This document shows, piece by piece, positions 47,216 to 59,166 of a DNA stretch of 64,000 nt (the stretch's first letter is position 1; each line of letters begins with the position of its first letter). This DNA is from Coriolopsis trogii. Lineage: Eukaryota > Basidiomycota > Agaricomycetes > Polyporales > Polyporaceae. Location: contig JAHYIO010000006.1 in NCBI GenBank assembly GCA_020543525.1, positions 1,860,001 through 1,924,000 on the forward strand, given 5' to 3'. Made by a program: the position numbers and the translations under genes. The notes beneath the pieces were generated by a model. It was not told the DNA's origin. It searched no databases and saw nothing but the letters and a program-made list of their open reading frames with translations.

Positions 47216-47459
47216 CGACGTCGAGCACGCCGATGGCTACAGTCCGCTGGTCAGTGTTGATACAAGTGTGGCCTAACACAAAGCCTTTGACAGGATCGCC
47301 GGTGTGCGCCGCTCTGCCACCCAGCGGTCTCGAGTCGGCTACACCGGTACCCGCTCCCATCCGGAACGCTACTCCATTCACTGTCTCAAACTCTGTCTCC
47401 CTCACGACGTCTTCCCCTTCTAGTGCTTCCCTCTATCTGTCTCACTAATATGCTGCTGG

Positions 47460-47670
47460 CACGCATAGGCTCTTGTCTGCTGAACTGGTCCTCGGACCCA
47501 CACGCACAGCGTCATACACACCAAGCCTGCGAACATCTGCGTCTCAGCTGACGGCCACATCACGATCACGGACTTTGGGTCATCTAGGAACCGCGCTCTC
47601 GTCTGGCTCCCTCACTTCTGGCTCGTCTCCTCCGCCTGCATCGCCTGGACAGCGTCTTCAAGACGTCCAA
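47460..47670 (+). pseudogene. Decayed protein-kinase fragment, unit 2
   Basis: It repeats unit 1 from the helix-E text (ctcttgtctgctgaactggtcct at about 47470). It then reads HTKPANICVSADGHITITDF plus G, so the DFG motif survives, but the preceding HRD is lost and the frame is shifted. Intron-like sequence upstream (47271-47469) also aligns with that before units 1 and 3. Confidence 0.65.
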
Positions 47671-47849
47671 GCCGCCGTTCAGCACCGTCAACATCACACA
47701 TGGTCCTGTATGACGAGCGTGCAGATGACTAAAGTCGGCACGCAGCGGTCCTAAGCCGCCTACACCTGCTCCCATCCGGAACACTAGTCTGATCTCTAAC
47801 TATCTCTAACTCTGCTTCCCTCTCTGTGTCTAAGTAATACACTACACGC

Positions 47850-48200
47850 AAAGACTCTTGTCCGCCAACCTCGTCCTTGGCTCACGCGCAGGGTCTCCAA
47901 CATCAAGCCTGCGAACATCTCGGTCTCAGCCATCGGCTATGTTATGTTCTCGCAAGACTAGGGAACACCCTCTTCTGTACGCTGACGAGTACGATTGGCA
48001 CGTCTCATCCCGCCTGGACTAAGACATTAAAGAGACCGTTCCACGATTGCCCGACGCTACGCTGCTCCGGAACTCCTCGAAGCGCCCGCGCAACCGCCAT
48101 CGCGTACGACGAGCGTGTGGACTACTACAGTCTGGGCGGCATGCTGCAGGAACTGTCGCTTCATGACATGCCTGAGGTTCGATGGGAGTGTGCCAGTCTG
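47850..48200 (+). pseudogene. Decayed protein-kinase fragment, unit 3
   Basis: It repeats the helix-E text at about 47855 and then reads NIKPANISVSAIGYVM. Further on come RRYAAPELLEAP (APE motif) and, one frame over, YDERVDYYSLGGMLQEL, the helix-F region following APE. It holds the most C-terminal part of the kinase, so the three units together span an ancestral domain. Confidence 0.65.
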
Positions 48201-49732
48201 GGGCAACAACGGGAGGATGAGTCGGCGGTGGACGAAGACTTGATAGGTTTGACGTGTACGTACAACATACGCATGATGATATCGCTCCCGGCCGGGAGCT
48301 CGCTTGCTGACTGTCAGACCGAACGGCTGCAGCGTGCGACAGGCAGTGCCTGCTCCCGTCATGGTAGGTGGGAAGAAGAGGTGAGTACATGGTCGTGGAT
48401 ACGAGGCTAGCGAGCGATACGCACAAAATAGTCAAGTAATGCACACGGAACGGCGCTGCTGTCAGACGGACAAGGTGAGCGATGACAGTGAACACCATCC
48501 ATGTGGACTCGGACTCACCACAGGCAGTCACTCCACCGGGAGGCGAAGCGAGAGATGGACCTCCTGCGCGTCACCGGTTTTCGCCGATCGCATGACCGTC
48601 ACGACGACGATAACGAGTTTACGTTCAGCGCCGGCGACATGCAAGGTGAGTCCACCGTCATCTAGCCCGAACAGGGGCGCAGAGGACTTGTGGGGGAGGG
48701 TTATCGTCCCATTTGGGAGCTAACGGTACGGGCAGGATCAGTTCCGCAAACCGGCCGTCACTGATTCACGGACAAGGACACGCACCGACCGCTACCCCTG
48801 CTGTGCCTGACGAGGTGAGCGATGCACATAGGAGAGAACAGGGCAAAGGAGTGGGGGATGCTGTACACGACTCGGACGGGACTTCTTATGCAACTCGCTC
48901 ATCTGCCGTCGCCTGTGACGGGCGCCGTGTCCGCTCCTTCGCATCGCACCATCATGACGATGCGCCTCTTGTCTTCCCATGCACGATCATCCCTGTCTCG
49001 CGTCGAAGTTGTTCAGGGTAGGATAATGAGAGAAGAGACGGGTTGCTTCTGCCAAGCGTTGAGAAATGTTTGGTCGTTCACTTGGTCTCTCGCAAAGACT
49101 GTACGTCCGAGGTGAGAGATCAGCGTGCGAGTGGTTCATGTACATGTAAGATTGAGAGAAAGTAGTTGATTCACGATGATTCTGCTCCAGCTTATCTGCT
49201 TTACCATTCTGTTCAAGCACCGAGTCCATCCATGACACAGCCAACTTCCAGACTGGGCACTGCTGCAACAAACTACTGTCCGAGCTTGCTTCACTACTAG
49301 CACAGTAACCACACCACAGGCGCGACTCGGAACATCATATCTGCACTCGCTTACTCACTCATTCACACTGTGCAACGACCCTGTCGCATATCAGTATGAG
49401 CTCCCGGGGATGCCTGTCATACAATTCGCACCGGATGGCAGCTCCCGGCCAGAAATTGTGAACTAAACTACGCAACAGGTGTGGATCTAGATAGATATGA
49501 GATGAGTGCACGCAGCCGTTCTCAGGCTGGTCCCGTTGTCTTGGCACTGATCTCTGTGCAGATGCAGGTTATTCCATGTGAACACGCATTGCTGTGCATA
49601 GAGGCTGAAGGTAATGAACATGGTGCAGCGAGTTGAAGGAGGAAGTGACTACACCCAACTCCGAGTCTGTGAAGGAAGACTAAGTCCAGGCACAGAAAAA
49701 GCACTTGCATATCATGTGGCCCACTATTCACA
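48201..49732. other. Unrecognised region after the kinase fragments
   Basis: A short coding-like piece at about 48525-48640 (HREAKREMDLLRVTGFRRSH, followed by a gtgagt donor) may be the 3' end of the decayed kinase gene. Nothing else is supported. Confidence 0.35.
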
Positions 49733-50155
49733 ATAGAGGCTTGAGTGGCCAATAGGGCTGCTCAATTCTTGTGGACGCTGGACGTTGGACGCGTTGAGAG
49801 ACTTTTGATGGGGATGATAGACTGAAGCGAGGGCAGCCGGTGGTTCGGCAAGGTGCTCGGACCCTCGTCTTGCTCCTCCCTCTCCTCCTCAAAGCTCTCG
49901 TAGCAAGCTGAACTAGCCTTGGAATAACATAGGAATTCTTCTGTGTTCGTGAAATAGGGCACCCTAGCCAATGCATGTCTTTCAGGGATATGCATCTTGC
50001 GGGAGATGGTGGGACAGCGTTGACGCCACCGAAAGGGCAGAAGCGCGCGCAGGATGTCGGCTGTTCTCGCTTACACCATCGCGTCCATCAAAGTGCTCTG
50101 AACGCGTCCAACGTCCAGCGTCCACAAGAATTGAGCAGCCCTAATGCGCCTCTAT
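49733..50155. mobile_element. MITE-like element with long terminal inverted repeats
   Basis: TAGGGCTGCTCAATTCTTGT at 49753 and the following 23 bp are repeated perfectly in inverted form, ending at 50143. The match continues imperfectly about 16 bp inward, and outward through an ATAGAGGC block (49733-49740 and its inverse near 50148-50155). Total length is about 391-423 bp with no coding frame. No clear target duplication was found. Confidence 0.75.
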
Positions 50156-51203
50156 GCCCGGATGAGAACTCAACATGCACAAGCGGGACAATTACATATA
50201 ATATTCCCGATGACCAGTAACATGTTACCGAAAGGGTCTACTTGCCTGCTGATCGGGTAGGCCGGACAAGCGATAGCAACTCGGTCCCATCGGTACTCCC
50301 CTCTATGTCTGAAGTCTGGTGGCATGTCTCTTTTTGGTGTCTGGGCATCTGGCGGGTTGTGTACATGTTTTGTTTCTGCACTACCTGCTCATTCAACCCT
50401 GCATACGCAGAGAAGAATGCAATAGCTTACTTAGTGATGCATGCCTGCTGTGTACTCAGGGAGTAGATTTTGAGAGAGATATGCCCGAGATGAGGTGCTC
50501 ATTGTTGGAGGTGTCGTGCACACATATTTGATCGGATCTTGATCCCATCGGGGCATGGATGGCGGTGTGTAAGCTGGCACTTGGTGGGAAAAATGCCCAC
50601 GTTGTGCATCTCGCAACCTGGGGAGGCCAACGATGGAATTCAAGGAAAGTCTGAGTTACCAAACATGTGTCTGAGGTCTGAGATTGGAAGCCATCTGAAG
50701 CTGTCTGGAGGTCGTCTGGAGGCTTCTGAGCAGACCTCTCAGACATCCCAGACATTGTGGGAAAATCTGAAGGCTCACTTCCACATGGGAGTCTCAGCCT
50801 TCTTGGCACACATGCAGCACAGAACATCCTCAATAATTCAGATATGCGACCCTGACCACTGCTCTCTTGTGCGCAGTTGGTCCGCTGTCTCGGAAGACTT
50901 TGGGCGGGCATCAACAGGTATGCGGGTATCCGGAAGGATCAGGATCCAGAGATATGGGTGGACGGTAATTACACCAACATTATCTACATCTGCAGGGAGT
51001 GGTTCCACTGCATGTACCCCTGTACTCAACACACACAATGACAGGCACTTGTTTATTGTCTCGAGTCTGAGGTCAACATGCAGATCTTGCAGGGGGACAA
51101 TTCTATAGATTGTCAATTAGAAGAGTACAATGTGGGGACAAAAACTTACCTCGACAAACTCACCTTTGAGTGTGAAGAGTACAAATGACCTCTGAGGACA
51201 TGA
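50156..51203. other. Unrecognised region
   Basis: No supported gene. Short frames on both strands have no recognisable domain. Confidence 0.35.
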
Positions 51204-51318
51204 TGTCCTAGACAAATAGCGTACCTGTGAACGTCCTAGACAAATACTTTGAACGTCCTAGACAATACTTTGAGCATCCTAGACAAATAACCTCCCTTTG
51301 AACGTCCAGAGGTAGACA
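51204..51318. repeat. 22-bp tandem repeat array
   Basis: About 4.5 degenerate copies of GTCCTAGACAAATACTTTGA, ending in a gtccagaggtagacaa variant. It lies 220 bp before the left border of the second duplication copy. Confidence 0.8.
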
Positions 51319-52131
51319 ATCGATCCGGACAATCTCGCTCGCAAATCGTGCTTGCGGCGTGATTGCCTGTCTCCAGCGCAAGCAGCGTGCCGCCACGCCT
51401 CCGCGCCCAGCCAACTCCAGCTCTCACATCGAACCTCCCCGCAGCCGCTCAGGCTGTCGTCCTCGCACTTCTACACCGACGACACCTTGATCCCCAGCTT
51501 GCCACACACATAGTGCGTCGTCCTCCACTGCTGGCCACACATCCACATCATTCCCAAAATTCCAATTCCATTATATTCACCCTACCAAATGAGGCTGACG
51601 ACCAATCGCAGCAGCACGCGTACACGCGTACACAACAAACAGAGGTATAGAGCCCATAACCGCATCTGCGCAGCTCAATGCGTAGAACGCGAGAGCGACC
51701 AGGGATAGAGGAAGGCAGGACATAAAGTAACGGGGGACGGGCGTGTCGTTCATCCAGTAACTCCGCGCGCGCACATACATCGTCGCCCGCCGACCGCCCT
51801 GGTCGCGTGGCCCCCACCTGCCAAAGGCGAGGGCACGAAGGAGGGTCCCGCTAGGGGAGAGGTATCCGGAACACATATAACACCAAGACCGACCGAGACC
51901 ACGAAAGAGGGAGAGAGATGGGAAACGCATGCACATGAAGGATAAAGATACGTGATTATACGTTGACCGGGCCGAGAGCGGGAGCGAGAGAGCGAGGGAC
52001 GGAGATGCAAGAGCAGGAGGAAAAGCGTGACGGGAGGCTCGCTCCCCACGCCAGTACGTGCACGCAAGAAAGCGAGAGCCGCCGTCAACAGCGAGTCCAG
52101 CACATACTCGTATCAGTGACACTAACGCAGC

Positions 52132-55095
52132 TCAGAACAAGTCCGAGTGCTGGTGCGCCCTTCCAAAGTTGCGCGCCTTGTGCGAACGGCGAGCGTGGCT
52201 CCCCGCGGCCGTGTTCTGGAACACCGTGAGCGCGTCGGGCCCACCGCACACACGCGAGCTGTCGCCGCTGCACGGCATGGCACAGGCGGAGTCTGCGAGG
52301 ACAGCCCCTCCGCCGTTCGTGAACGCGCTCCCGCAGTAGCACTCGCGCGCGTACTCAAGCCCGGCCATGGTGTGTCCGCGCTCGGCGCAGTGCGCGATGC
52401 ACGCGTTGATCGTCATGCTCTTCGTGCTCGTGTACGCATCGACGTTCAGCGCGCGGCCCTTGACGTTGTCCTTGCGGCACCCGAGCGCCGTCCAGCCAGT
52501 GGGCAGACCGGAGACGTTCGTCGAGTTCGAAGGCGCACTGACGGTCGGGGCGGGGGCAGACGAAGAGACCGAGGGCGAGGAGGGGAGGGCAATGTTCACG
52601 TTGTTGGTGATCTTGTACGCCGCGAGGGCCCAGTTGCCACCACACGTGGCGGACTTGTCACCAGCACAGGCCATGTTGCAGTTGGACGCGGCGATCGGCT
52701 TGCCCATGTTGTTCGAGAACGATTTGCCACCTGTCGACAGTTTAGATAGAAAGAACAGAGAATCGCCAGAAATGCAACTCACAGTAGCACTCGCGACCGT
52801 ACTCCACGCCGCCCAGGGAGTAACCCTTTGCGGCGCAGGTCGACAAGCACGAGTTCAGGGTCATCTGGTCGTTCGCGAAGCTGTACCCAGTGAGAGCGCG
52901 CGCCGAGGCATCCGACACGCAACCAACGCTGGTAAAGCCAACCGGAACGTTGCTGGGCTGAGCGGGAGCAGCAGCGCTAGAACTCGTCGCGCTTGCGGAG
53001 GGAGCAGACTTGGTGACCACTGCAGTGGTGGTGTGTGCCGCCGAAGACGACGAGACGATGACCGAAGAAGGAGCGTTAGCAGAGCTGGTCGCCTTAATGG
53101 TGGTAGACTGTACGGACGAGGCGGACGACGGCTTCACGGCGCCCGGGTTCGCAGTAGTCAACAGAGTGAGCTTCGCAGGTCCACCACAGATCTCGTTGGC
53201 TAGAACGGCTTCGTCAGAAACGCTCAACGGCAGAATTGAGTCGCATACTCACCATTGCCCGCACAGTGGTTGTTGCACGACGACCACTTGAGCGCCGTTT
53301 GCGAAGCGCCGTTGCGGACCTGGTTGTCGCAGTAACACTCGCTCGAGAACTCAATACCAGCCAACTTGAAGCCCTTGGAAGCGCAGAAGTCGGCACACAC
53401 CGCGCGCGTCATGTTGTCGCTCTTCGTCGACGCTCCGGTGAGCGCGCGGCCATTGGTACCTTCGGCAATGCACCCAAACTCGCTCCAGCCGCTGGGAAGC
53501 GGGACTTGAGCGGGGATGAGAGCGGGGGCGGCGTTCGAGTTAGGAGGGCAGGCGGGCTTAGTGCCCTTGCCGTCCCAGATCGGGTTGCAACCAGGAAGCT
53601 GAGTGATGGGAGTGGTGAGCCCAACGTTCTCGTCAACGTACTCGGTTTCGAGAACACAGGCGTCCGCAGCAGCCTGATCGAAAACAGCGGCAAGAGGAGG
53701 GCAATCCATGACATTTCCGTTGGCGTTCACGCAAGTATCGATGGCGTTCTGAAGGAGATCGACGTCCCAACCGTTCTGGAAGTCACCGTGATGACCGTAA
53801 CCCGTGGTGTCACCGTTCGCCAAGACCCAGGTACCGGGGCCCCAGTACGAGAACTGGTCTACGGACACAATCATCTCGTAGAAGAGCGAGACGAGATGAA
53901 CGGGGTGCGAGTCGGGGCAGTTGCCACTGTTGTACGCGTCGACTGGGTACGCCATGTGAGACTTGTGATCGGGCGAGTCGAGGTTGACGCCGTCCCAGCA
54001 AGACGGGAAGAAGACCTGGGCGCGCATGCCGTTGGGGCAATTGTGGTCGAAGAAGTTCGGGCGCTCGTCCCAGTCGGGATCACCGTTGTGAGCACCGGAG
54101 TAGTCTACGGAATGAGTGAGCAGCACATATATCGATGCACGCGCAGTACTCACCCAAGCAGACATAGCTCACGGCCTGGTCAGCATGACTGGAAGCGTTG
54201 TATGTCTTGCGGTTGGGATCACCGGCCAACATGCGAAGGCCAGGCGGGAACGCCATGACCTTCTCGTTCTTGGAGCCGTTACGCTTCAGGTAGTAGATAT
54301 TGAAACCCGTCGCTGCATACTTGAGATTAGTAACGCCTCGGATATGGCAGAAGACGGATCTGGGTTCCGGTACCCTTGCATCAAAGCTCCCACTATCGTA
54401 CATACTAGGCAGTATCCAGATGAGAAAAACTGCACAAGTCTGAGCGCCTTACGGTCATTAAAGGCCACCAGTAAGAACCGTAAGGAGTGTAAGGCGCTGT
54501 GTTGCGACGAATGGGGACCTCACGCAGGGCGTCTACGGAGATCTTAACAGACCCTGTCCTTAACGGTGCTTACTGGTACATATCGGCCCTTACGCTCCTT
54601 CGTTAGGACCGATGAATACTCTGAAGGTTTGACTGATGGCGGAGAGTACTACGTGGCACACTTACGCATGGCAGTGAGCTTGCCCGTCTGCTGATCACGG
54701 TGGTACAGTTGGGGCTAACGAGCATAAGATGAGCGCCATCGTTTTAGCCGCTCAAAATCTGAGTGCACTCACCGCCCAGTAGTTGGACTTGTCCGGCTGC
54801 ACGGGGATGGTCGTGCACTTGCTGGTCTTGAGATCATCGGCGTCGTAGACGTTCTTGAACTTGCTCGCGCCGACAACGGAGTGTACGTGCGTGCCCAGCT
54901 GGAAGAGGCGAGAAACCGAACACTACGTCAGCGTCTGCATTTAGATAGGCCGTGAGTGATCAGAGGACGCACCGCTCCTGGGTTGACGATCGAGTCGAGA
55001 CGGGTGGTGATGATGGGCCTGCTGCCCCCGAAGATCCAGTGCTCCGCGTTGGCGACCGCGGCGAGTGTGGCGAGGGACAAGAGTTGAGAGAACAT
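52132..55095 (-). CDS. Secreted DUF1996 protein with three WSC domains (copy 2)
   Basis: Same exon plan as copy 1, with the same signal peptide, DUF1996 region and three WSC domains. The frames read through with a handful of substitutions, such as ATCGGNW for AMCGGNW and AAGSHARR for AAGGHARR near the C-terminus. No stop or frameshift was seen, so both copies appear functional. The 5' flank copied with it (about 200 bp) probably contains the core promoter, so both may be expressed. Function is inferred only from the domains, as for copy 1. Confidence 0.92.
54441..54616. repeat. TAAGG/CCTTA inverted-repeat block in intron 3 (copy 2)
   Basis: Counterpart of 45545-45725, with changes such as ggtcattaaaggcc for gatccttacaggcc. 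The insertion therefore predates the duplication. Confidence 0.6.
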
Positions 55096-55301
55096 TGTAA
55101 AGACTGTTTGCGGATTCCAACCGAAAGAACGTGTGTAGGTCAGATGAAGGAGGGGAGGTCGCCGATAGCCAGCGAGATGGGGAGGGGGAAGGGGAAGGGG
55201 GCCCAAGCACGGAGGCGTTTTGAAGGAGAAACGGGACCGCGAAGAGGAACTTTATGAGGCCGGGAAAGCCAACCTGTGCCAAACTTTATATCAGCTCCTC
55301 G

Positions 55302-57351
55302 TGTGCGGGGACGATATCCTGGGAATTCCCCCGCGATAAGGCACACACGCTCGCCTCGATCCGGCCACTCGGCAAACTCGCCCTCCTTCCATACATGGCA
55401 GGTTTTGTAGATCGTAGCACCTCTCCCTCGCGTACCCAGCCAGGCCTTCCACATGTGTAATCAGCAGCTGGGCAAGACAAACTCTGCACGACATTCCTCC
55501 ATGCTGGATGGGCCACCAAAACGTGCGGAGCTATTTTTGTCCCCCGGTGGGCACTGAGCGGCGCAATCTTACATGGGCGTCGAGCACTGCGACGATTGGC
55601 CGCGCAAATAATCTCCTTCAACGCTTGCTGTCGTCTCAACGCTTCTTCGCATAGACGACGCACATATTCCCCGGCGCGCCGCTTTCCTTCCACTCCGTCA
55701 GCCTGTCGCCGGTCGGCTGACATAGCAACCGGCCACAGTCACCCAAGCGCCAAGGCACAAGACTGCTGCAAGGGGCAAATGCTAACAGGGAAACATCACC
55801 ATCGACCTCCGAGAACCGATCTCAAATTGTGAGCTCTTTTACCCAGGCACGGCCAAGGCCATGATCCCACTGATGGTTACAACCTCCGCAACTTCTTTCA
55901 TTGTGCATACCAACCATTAGACCGCAGTGTACGATCTGGCAACTCGCCACCCCCGGTGACTGTGATCACGGCTTCTCGATGATAACATGGCAGAACCTGT
56001 CTAGATGCAGAACAAAGTCTCGTAGATGGCTACATGACCGTCTGGCCGACATACTATTAGGAGACGTCAGCGATAATACGTCATTGGTAGACATCAGCAA
56101 CAACATCAACACCAACCCTATGGGCCCATGAGGACGAACCGGTCGTATGGTCGTATCGGGGTTGTTGATCATGAAGCACAAAGTAGGTAGTACTGATAGC
56201 CCGGACCTTGCCTTGCTTGGGAGCTTTCCGCTGTTCTCTCCAAAGTGTCACAGACATAGCAGCTTGCATGAGCCAGCATGAATGTATCGCCGTCCGTCGT
56301 TTCCGCGTCAGAACGACAGTGGCGTAAGAGGTGTTTGTGATACTGTGAAGGGTGTAGAATGGCTAAACGACGGAAGCGATTTGTGGACACGAGCGCAACC
56401 TCCCTCGCTTCGCATGGTGGGTTTCCCCGACCCTTGGCGACACTCTTTCGCTTGTCGTCGCCTTCGCTAGACAACCATGGTGGGTGTGTTGGAACCGCCG
56501 CGGGGTCTTCGCTACTGCTGCCGCCCTGGAGGTCGAATTCCCCGCGCTCGTTACAAGCTCGAGAACATGGAACCCTTCTCCAGTCCTTCGTCGTAGAACG
56601 CCAGGCTTTGCCTCAACATAACGCGTCGGTGATTTGAGAGAGGTCAATAGAAAAAGACTTCCGGGAACTTGCCGGAAGGTCATGATTGTTGTCCGTGCGA
56701 CTGACCTAAGCATCCTCGGCATAAAGGCCAACCTTCTCGCGCCGAATCAAAGCAGCGACACTTGGACAGGAATTCCTTCGATAAAGTTCGATGGCCGACT
56801 TCCAGGGAAGCAGAAAGAGTGACAGTTGAAATCTTTCAAGCCTTCGTCACCGGTCCACCCCGGAGCTGCGCGACACCAGTCTCTCGCCAGCTTGAATGGT
56901 GGTCGTGTATATCCTCGCGGCGCGTACCTCGTATTCATTCTGTGGGAGTCACACGGATTCTGGCCCTCGCAGCTGCATATGGCCAGAGCGTCTATCCGGG
57001 ACGCTCACGGCCAGCAACGAGCCACAATGACACAGTCACGGTACGAAACACAAGTACGCACCGTGACGACCTGGGAACGTGGATGTGAAGCACCCGCCAC
57101 ATTGTTATCGTGATACGAACTCTACTAGTACACTCGATCAAGCTTCGTTCATCTGCGAACGCGATGCGTAGGGCACGCTGCAGCGAGGAGCCTTCATATC
57201 GCATACACCACATGAAAGCGAGACCTCCATGCTCCTAGCGCAGTTGATAGCCATTCTTCCTCAGCATGTACAGCACTGCGCCCTCACCTTACTTTGCCAC
57301 AGGGTCGATACCTCGCTCGAGCATGCTTCTCCTCTACGTCCCGGCAAGCAC
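55302..57351. other. Gene-poor region
   Basis: One minus frame (55286-55723, with GEYVRRLCEEALRRQQALKE) looks protein-like but has no recognised family and overlaps the duplication border. Nothing else is supported. The right end carries the 3' flank of the phosphatase gene. Confidence 0.35.
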
Positions 57352-58670
57352 TCAAGCCTGACCCTTGTCTAGCGCCTCCTTCGCCGTCGTCTTGCCCTCA
57401 ACGATCGCGCTGACCGTGCTAAGCGCAGCGCTGAAGTCGGGGAAGAGAATGTGCGGGATGTTCTCGCGGTTGCAGAACGCAGCGAGGTCGTTGTCCCCAC
57501 CCTCCTTCTGCTTCACGAACAGCACATCCGCGTGACGCGCCGCAGACATGTCTGGCAACCAATAGAACATGCATAGGGATACGTCAGCCCTTCCAGGTTC
57601 GGCGTCTCAGGGCAGGGTTGCAGCTCACCGGAGACTCCGTCGCCGAAGAAGAAGATAAGCGGAGGGTCGGGCAAGTCACGGTACGGCAGGATCGCCTGGC
57701 TCTTGTCATGCCCATAGCCGCTATATGCGTATACTCACTGTCAGTGCGCCCCAGCGCGGTCATATCATAGGACGGCGAAACGCACCTCGTCGGGTGACGA
57801 TACTTGATCGACCATGTCCCGTCTTCGTGCAGGTCGACGTCGTTGGCGACGATTTCGATCTCCTTCGCGTCCTCGTCCCCAATCAGGTTCGAGAGTACCG
57901 CGCGGATGATCGGCGCCATCCCGCTGCATGAGGGCGTCAATATCGCTTGCCCGGATGCTGTCTACTGGCGGAGAAATGGAATTCAAGCATAAGCGAGGCG
58001 TACCTGGAGATCATGACGATGGGAATATCGTGTTCCTTGCAGTAGCGGTAGAAGTCTTTGAAGCCGGGGTCTAGGACGATGTCTGACGAGAGATGGAAGC
58101 AAGGTCAGTCCGTCAGGGTCCCCTGCTTTGCTAAGAGACACACTCTTCTTGAGCTCCTCCTTGCAGAACTCGAACGAGTGCCCCTTGGCGGATACGCTCT
58201 CCAGCATCTCGCGGAACGCATCCCTGCACGCTATGATTGAATACAGTGACACAGGGACGAGAGCACGGTTGACGCCTACCTGAAAGTGACCTTTCCGGCC
58301 AAGATGTCGAGGTTTCCTTGTCGCCGTTTCTCCGGACCAAACCCGAGTTCATCGGTCATGTCTAAGCAATACAGTTGTCGAAGACGTGCATTGTGAGAGG
58401 ACAGCAATACTCACAGTCGTTGGAGTCACGCGTCGTGATCGTCCCATCCCTGCGACAGTGTCATGAACATTAGCATACGCGACCTCTCACAACAAAGTGC
58501 TCCTAGAAGCAATTCGGACGGCATTGCGGTCAGAGAGACCGCGTGAGCCGGTCGCGCAGAGCTACGAATAGATCGACGTACCAGTCGGAGAGTACGACAA
58601 ATTTCTTATCCTTGTGGATTGGGGGATACGGGAGCGTACTCTTCGGAGCAGGATCTACGTTACTCGCCAT
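57352..58670 (-). CDS. HAD-superfamily phosphatase, phosphoserine-phosphatase-like
   Basis: Eight exons: 58670..58582, 58449..58415, 58361..58280, 58223..58144, 58082..58004, 57923..57786, 57720..57629 and 57551..57352. They give 264 residues with all phases consistent. HAD motif I is VVLSDWDGTITTRDSND, whose first Asp is the nucleophile. Motif II is IPIVMISSG. The motif III and IV region has FFFGDGVSDMSAARHAD. The cap segment is DILAGKVTFRDAFREMLESV. It resembles the small fungal HAD phosphatases related to yeast YNL010W, which act on small phosphorylated metabolites; the substrate is not predictable here. It is cytosolic, with no targeting signal. A 28-codon ORF lies in the upstream region (58911..58825). 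Confidence 0.92.
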
Positions 58671-58824
58671 TGTAACCGAGTCTGAGCTTGATATTCTGGG
58701 TTCAGGTATCGGTAAGAGTCCTGCTGTCTAGACTCTAATTTGCTGTTTCAGATCGGGGCAAGATAGCCTTGTATAGCTGTGTCTTCAAGAGAAGGGACAG
58801 ATAAGATGCTGGACGGAGTACGAA

Positions 58825-58911
58825 TCAGAACGGGTCGAAGCCACGAACGAGGTCGTCAAGGTCGTCGAGGAGGACAGGATTCGTGGAAACGGTGGGGCTC
58901 ATGGTGCCCAT
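58825..58911 (-). other. Possible upstream ORF of the phosphatase gene
   Basis: ATG to stop, 28 residues (MGTMSPTVSTNPVLLDDL, ending GFDPF), 154 bp before the phosphatase start on the same strand. It could be a translated leader ORF or chance. Confidence 0.3.
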
Positions 58912-59166
58912 GAGGAGAAGTGGGGAAAGTCTGAGGTCAGTGGCTGCTATCTAATCGCCCGGCATAACGGCCATCATCCCAATCTTATCTTATCCCCATT
59001 TCTCTGTGCATTGGACATCGCAGTAGCAGAACGTCTACGATTCGAAGCCCAACATTTTTCAACTTCGCGGGCGTCGGAGATATACTAGACTGGCTTCACG
59101 ATGGTTGAGCGTTCATCAATATACAGTAACAGTGTGGCCGCTTCTTCTTTTACATTCATTTCACAT

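Larger units (their letters stand above)
51541..55301. repeat. Segmental duplication, right copy (3.76 kb)
   Basis: The direct partner of 42652-46405, offset 8889 bp at its start. Differences are few in exons and more frequent in the 359-nt-type intron and the 5' flank. Confidence 0.95.

Noticed and set aside
55286..55723. 145-codon minus frame
   Set aside because: It has a protein-like start but no recognised family, and it runs over the duplication border with no support from an exon chain.
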